NCBI RefSeq assembly: GCF_037076465.1
Contig: NZ_AP028908.1
Span: 3,286,001 to 3,350,000 of the forward strand
Source of the DNA: Pectobacterium araliae
Lineage (GTDB): Bacteria > Pseudomonadota > Gammaproteobacteria > Enterobacterales > Enterobacteriaceae
Length of the DNA: 64,000 bases
Reading direction: 5' to 3'
The position numbers were made by a program, and so were the translations under genes. Of the stretch, positions 62,409 to 64,000 are shown piece by piece. Under the pieces are notes generated by a model. That model was not told the origin of the DNA. It ran no database searches and saw nothing but the letters and a program-made list of their open reading frames with translations. The stretch's first letter is position 1, and every line of letters starts with the position of its first letter.

Positions 62409-63083
62409 ATGCTGGAATTGATTCAAGCCATTGGTCTTGGTCTGATGTTAATCCTGCCACTCGCGAACCCACTGACGACGGTAGCGGTATTTTTGGCGAT
62501 GTCTGGCAATATGAGCCAAGGAGAACGCAATCGTCAGATCTTTCAGGCCTCGCTTTATGTCTTCATCATCATGACTGTCGCGTACTATGCAGGCCAGGTC
62601 GTGATGAATACCTTCGGTATTTCCATCCCCGGATTACGCATTGCTGGCGGGCTCATCGTGGTATTTATCGGGTTTCGCATGCTTTTCCCTCAGCAAAAAC
62701 CAGAACATGCACCCGAAGTCAAAAGCAAAAAAGAAGAAATTAACAACAGTTTCTCCGCCAATGACGTCAGTATCGCCTTCGTTCCACTGGCGATGCCTAG
62801 CACGGTTGGGCCAGGCACCATTGCCCTCATCATTAGCTCTGCATCACAAATCAAGAGCGGCGTCGATATTACGCCATGGGTGATTACCGTCGCCCCCGTC
62901 CTTACTTTTATGTTGATCAGCCTGATCGTCTGGCTAAGTCTGAAAAGCTCTGGTCTGATTATGCGGCTGATCGGGAAAAGTGGTATTGAAGCCATTTCAC
63001 GGCTGATGGGATTTCTGCTGGTTTGCATGGGGGTACAGTTCATCATTAATGGCACACTGGAGATCGTGCATTCTCTCCATTAG
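62409..63083 (+). CDS. marC: MarC family integral membrane protein
   Basis: This 224-residue protein has six hydrophobic segments and closely matches E. coli MarC (221) in [82 protein letters not shown] and [29 protein letters not shown]. Its transport substrate is not established; the old link to multiple antibiotic resistance was not confirmed. The ribosome binding site is GAGGAA. No marRAB genes are adjacent in the window. Confidence 0.95.
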   Translation: MLELIQAIGLGLMLILPLANPLTTVAVFLAMSGNMSQGERNRQIFQASLYVFIIMTVAYYAGQVVMNTFGISIPGLRIAGGLIVVFIGFRMLFPQQKPEHAPEVKSKKEEINNSFSANDVSIAFVPLAMPSTVGPGTIALIISSASQIKSGVDITPWVITVAPVLTFMLISLIVWLSLKSSGLIMRLIGKSGIEAISRLMGFLLVCMGVQFIINGTLEIVHSLH

Positions 63084-63265
63084 GCGGAATGATAATGGAG
63101 GTATCAGCATATTGCCAAATAGCCCAGTTAGCGTCTATAACTTTGAATAGCGGGGTTTATTCAACGGCCGTAAGAGATGTTCAGCCCGTGTTACATAACA
63201 AATTTTATATAACAATAAGAAAGATTAATTTTTGCTTACTTAGCGGAAAGTAGGGGCGGCCAATC

Positions 63266-64000
63266 ATGAAAATAAGAAAGCGGTTCCCAGTCAATTTACG
63301 TTCACTCATTTTGTCTCTCGCCATTATCAGTATGATCGTTACGCTGACGAATGCTTATATCGCCGTTTATAACGTACAAAAAAAGCTCATTACCGATCAG
63401 ATACTTAACTCGAACCTTAATTACTCCACCAAATTAGCTGCCACTACAGAAAGTTTTTTATCTTCCGCACAGCAGGAGTTAGCCTACAGTGCGACATCGA
63501 TGGCGGGTAGTTTTAGCGACGATGATGCGCTGTTAGAGAAAAGCGAACAAACATTCCGCATGAGCCAAAGTTTTAATTCTGTTTTCGTTGCCGACCACCA
63601 GAACCACATACACGCGGTTTACCCAACATCGCTCAACCTGAAAGGAAGCACGCTGACCTCAGATGCCAGCAAGCTAGCGCTAGAGGAAAAAAACCGTTAA
63701 TTAGCCAACCTTATATTTCCCTTACAGGCAATCTCATCGTGTTGGTTTCCTCCCCCATCAAAGATAAACAAGGCAATTACCTGGGCTACATCGGCGGAAC
63801 CATTTATTTAAAAAGCAAAAGCGTGTTAAACGAGTTCATGAATACCCATTTCTATAACGATTACTCCAGCGTTTATGTCATCGATAAAAATGGAATTGTT
63901 CTCTACCATCAGGATAAACAGTGGGTCGGCAAGCCCGTCAACGACAAGAAAATTAAGGAAGCCTTTCAGAACAAAAAGAATGGGACGCTTGCCATACCCG
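63266..64000 (+). pseudogene. dCache sensor protein (chemoreceptor or cyclic-di-GMP enzyme), frameshifted and cut by the window edge
   Basis: The frame from 63266 encodes 144 residues: a membrane segment (about 12-35, LILSLAIISMIVTLTNAYIAV) and the start of an extracytoplasmic sensor domain. It ends at 63700 just after a run of seven A (63687-63693). Adding one A restores a frame that stays open to the window end and continues the sensor domain naturally (ISQPYISLTGNLIVLVSSPI, then GNYLGYIGGTIYL, VYVIDKNGIVLYH), typical of dCache domains. The output domain (MCP or GGDEF/EAL) lies outside the window. The break may be a true frameshift, phase variation in the A-tract, or a sequencing error. Confidence 0.8.

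Overview
The window is a chromosomal segment of a gammaproteobacterium of the order Enterobacterales. Gene order matches the E. coli core in several long blocks, and the protein sequences are close to, but clearly diverged from, E. coli. A dimodular NRPS that looks like a chrysobactin synthetase, set in an enterobactin-like locus, points to a soft-rot Pectobacterium/Dickeya-type organism, most likely Pectobacterium. The genus is an inference. Layout: (1) 1-1300 holds the end of a class Ib ribonucleotide reductase operon (nrdE 3' end, nrdF). (2) 1391-19468 is a catechol siderophore locus arranged like the E. coli fepB-entS-fepDGC / entF-ybdZ-fes / receptor region. It has a binding lipoprotein, an EntS-type exporter, the FepDGC-type ABC importer, a 2827-residue NRPS (C-A-T-E-C-A-T-TE), an MbtH protein, a Fes-type esterase and a FhuA-type TonB-dependent receptor. 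A strong Fur box lies between entS and fepD and weaker ones lie between fes and the receptor gene. Genes for dihydroxybenzoate synthesis are not in the window. (3) 19563-25273 is tRNA-Asp, dnaQ/rnhA, a methyltransferase, gloB, mltD, yafD and a second tRNA-Asp. (4) 25155-30830 is a complete rRNA operon on the minus strand (16S-tRNA-Ile-tRNA-Ala-23S-5S-tRNA-Asp) with P1/P2 promoters and boxA elements. (5) 30988-41000 is clpB (sigma-32 promoter), pgeF, rluD, bamD, raiA, pheL-pheA and the convergent aroF-tyrA operon. (6) 40997-43308 is an accessory insertion between aroF and rplS: a BtsR-type response regulator, a YfiL-type lipoprotein and a methyltransferase of unknown role. (7) 43590-51530 is rplS-trmD-rimM-rpsP, ffh, ypjD, luxS, the sRNA gene micA, gshA, yqaA and yqaB. 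(8) 51917-58288 is three tRNA-Arg genes plus a tRNA-Arg 3' remnant, tRNA-Ser, csrA, alaS, recX, recA (LexA box) and pncC. (9) 58527-64000 is accessory: an unrecognised small acidic protein; an IS630-family element that landed in a CTAG inside a terminator-like hairpin and was itself interrupted by an IS110-family (IS1111-type) element; an SRPBCC-family protein; marC; and the start of a dCache sensor gene with a frameshift in an A-tract. How the genes work together: the siderophore block would assemble a DHB-cationic amino acid-Ser product on the NRPS (with MbtH help), export it (EntS), recapture the ferric complex (TonB receptor, lipoprotein, FepDGC) and release iron by ester cleavage (Fes), all probably under Fur. 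Most other genes are conserved housekeeping functions. I found no CRISPR array, prophage or clear anti-phage system. The most unusual items are the siderophore synthetase, the nested insertion sequences and the accessory genes around them.
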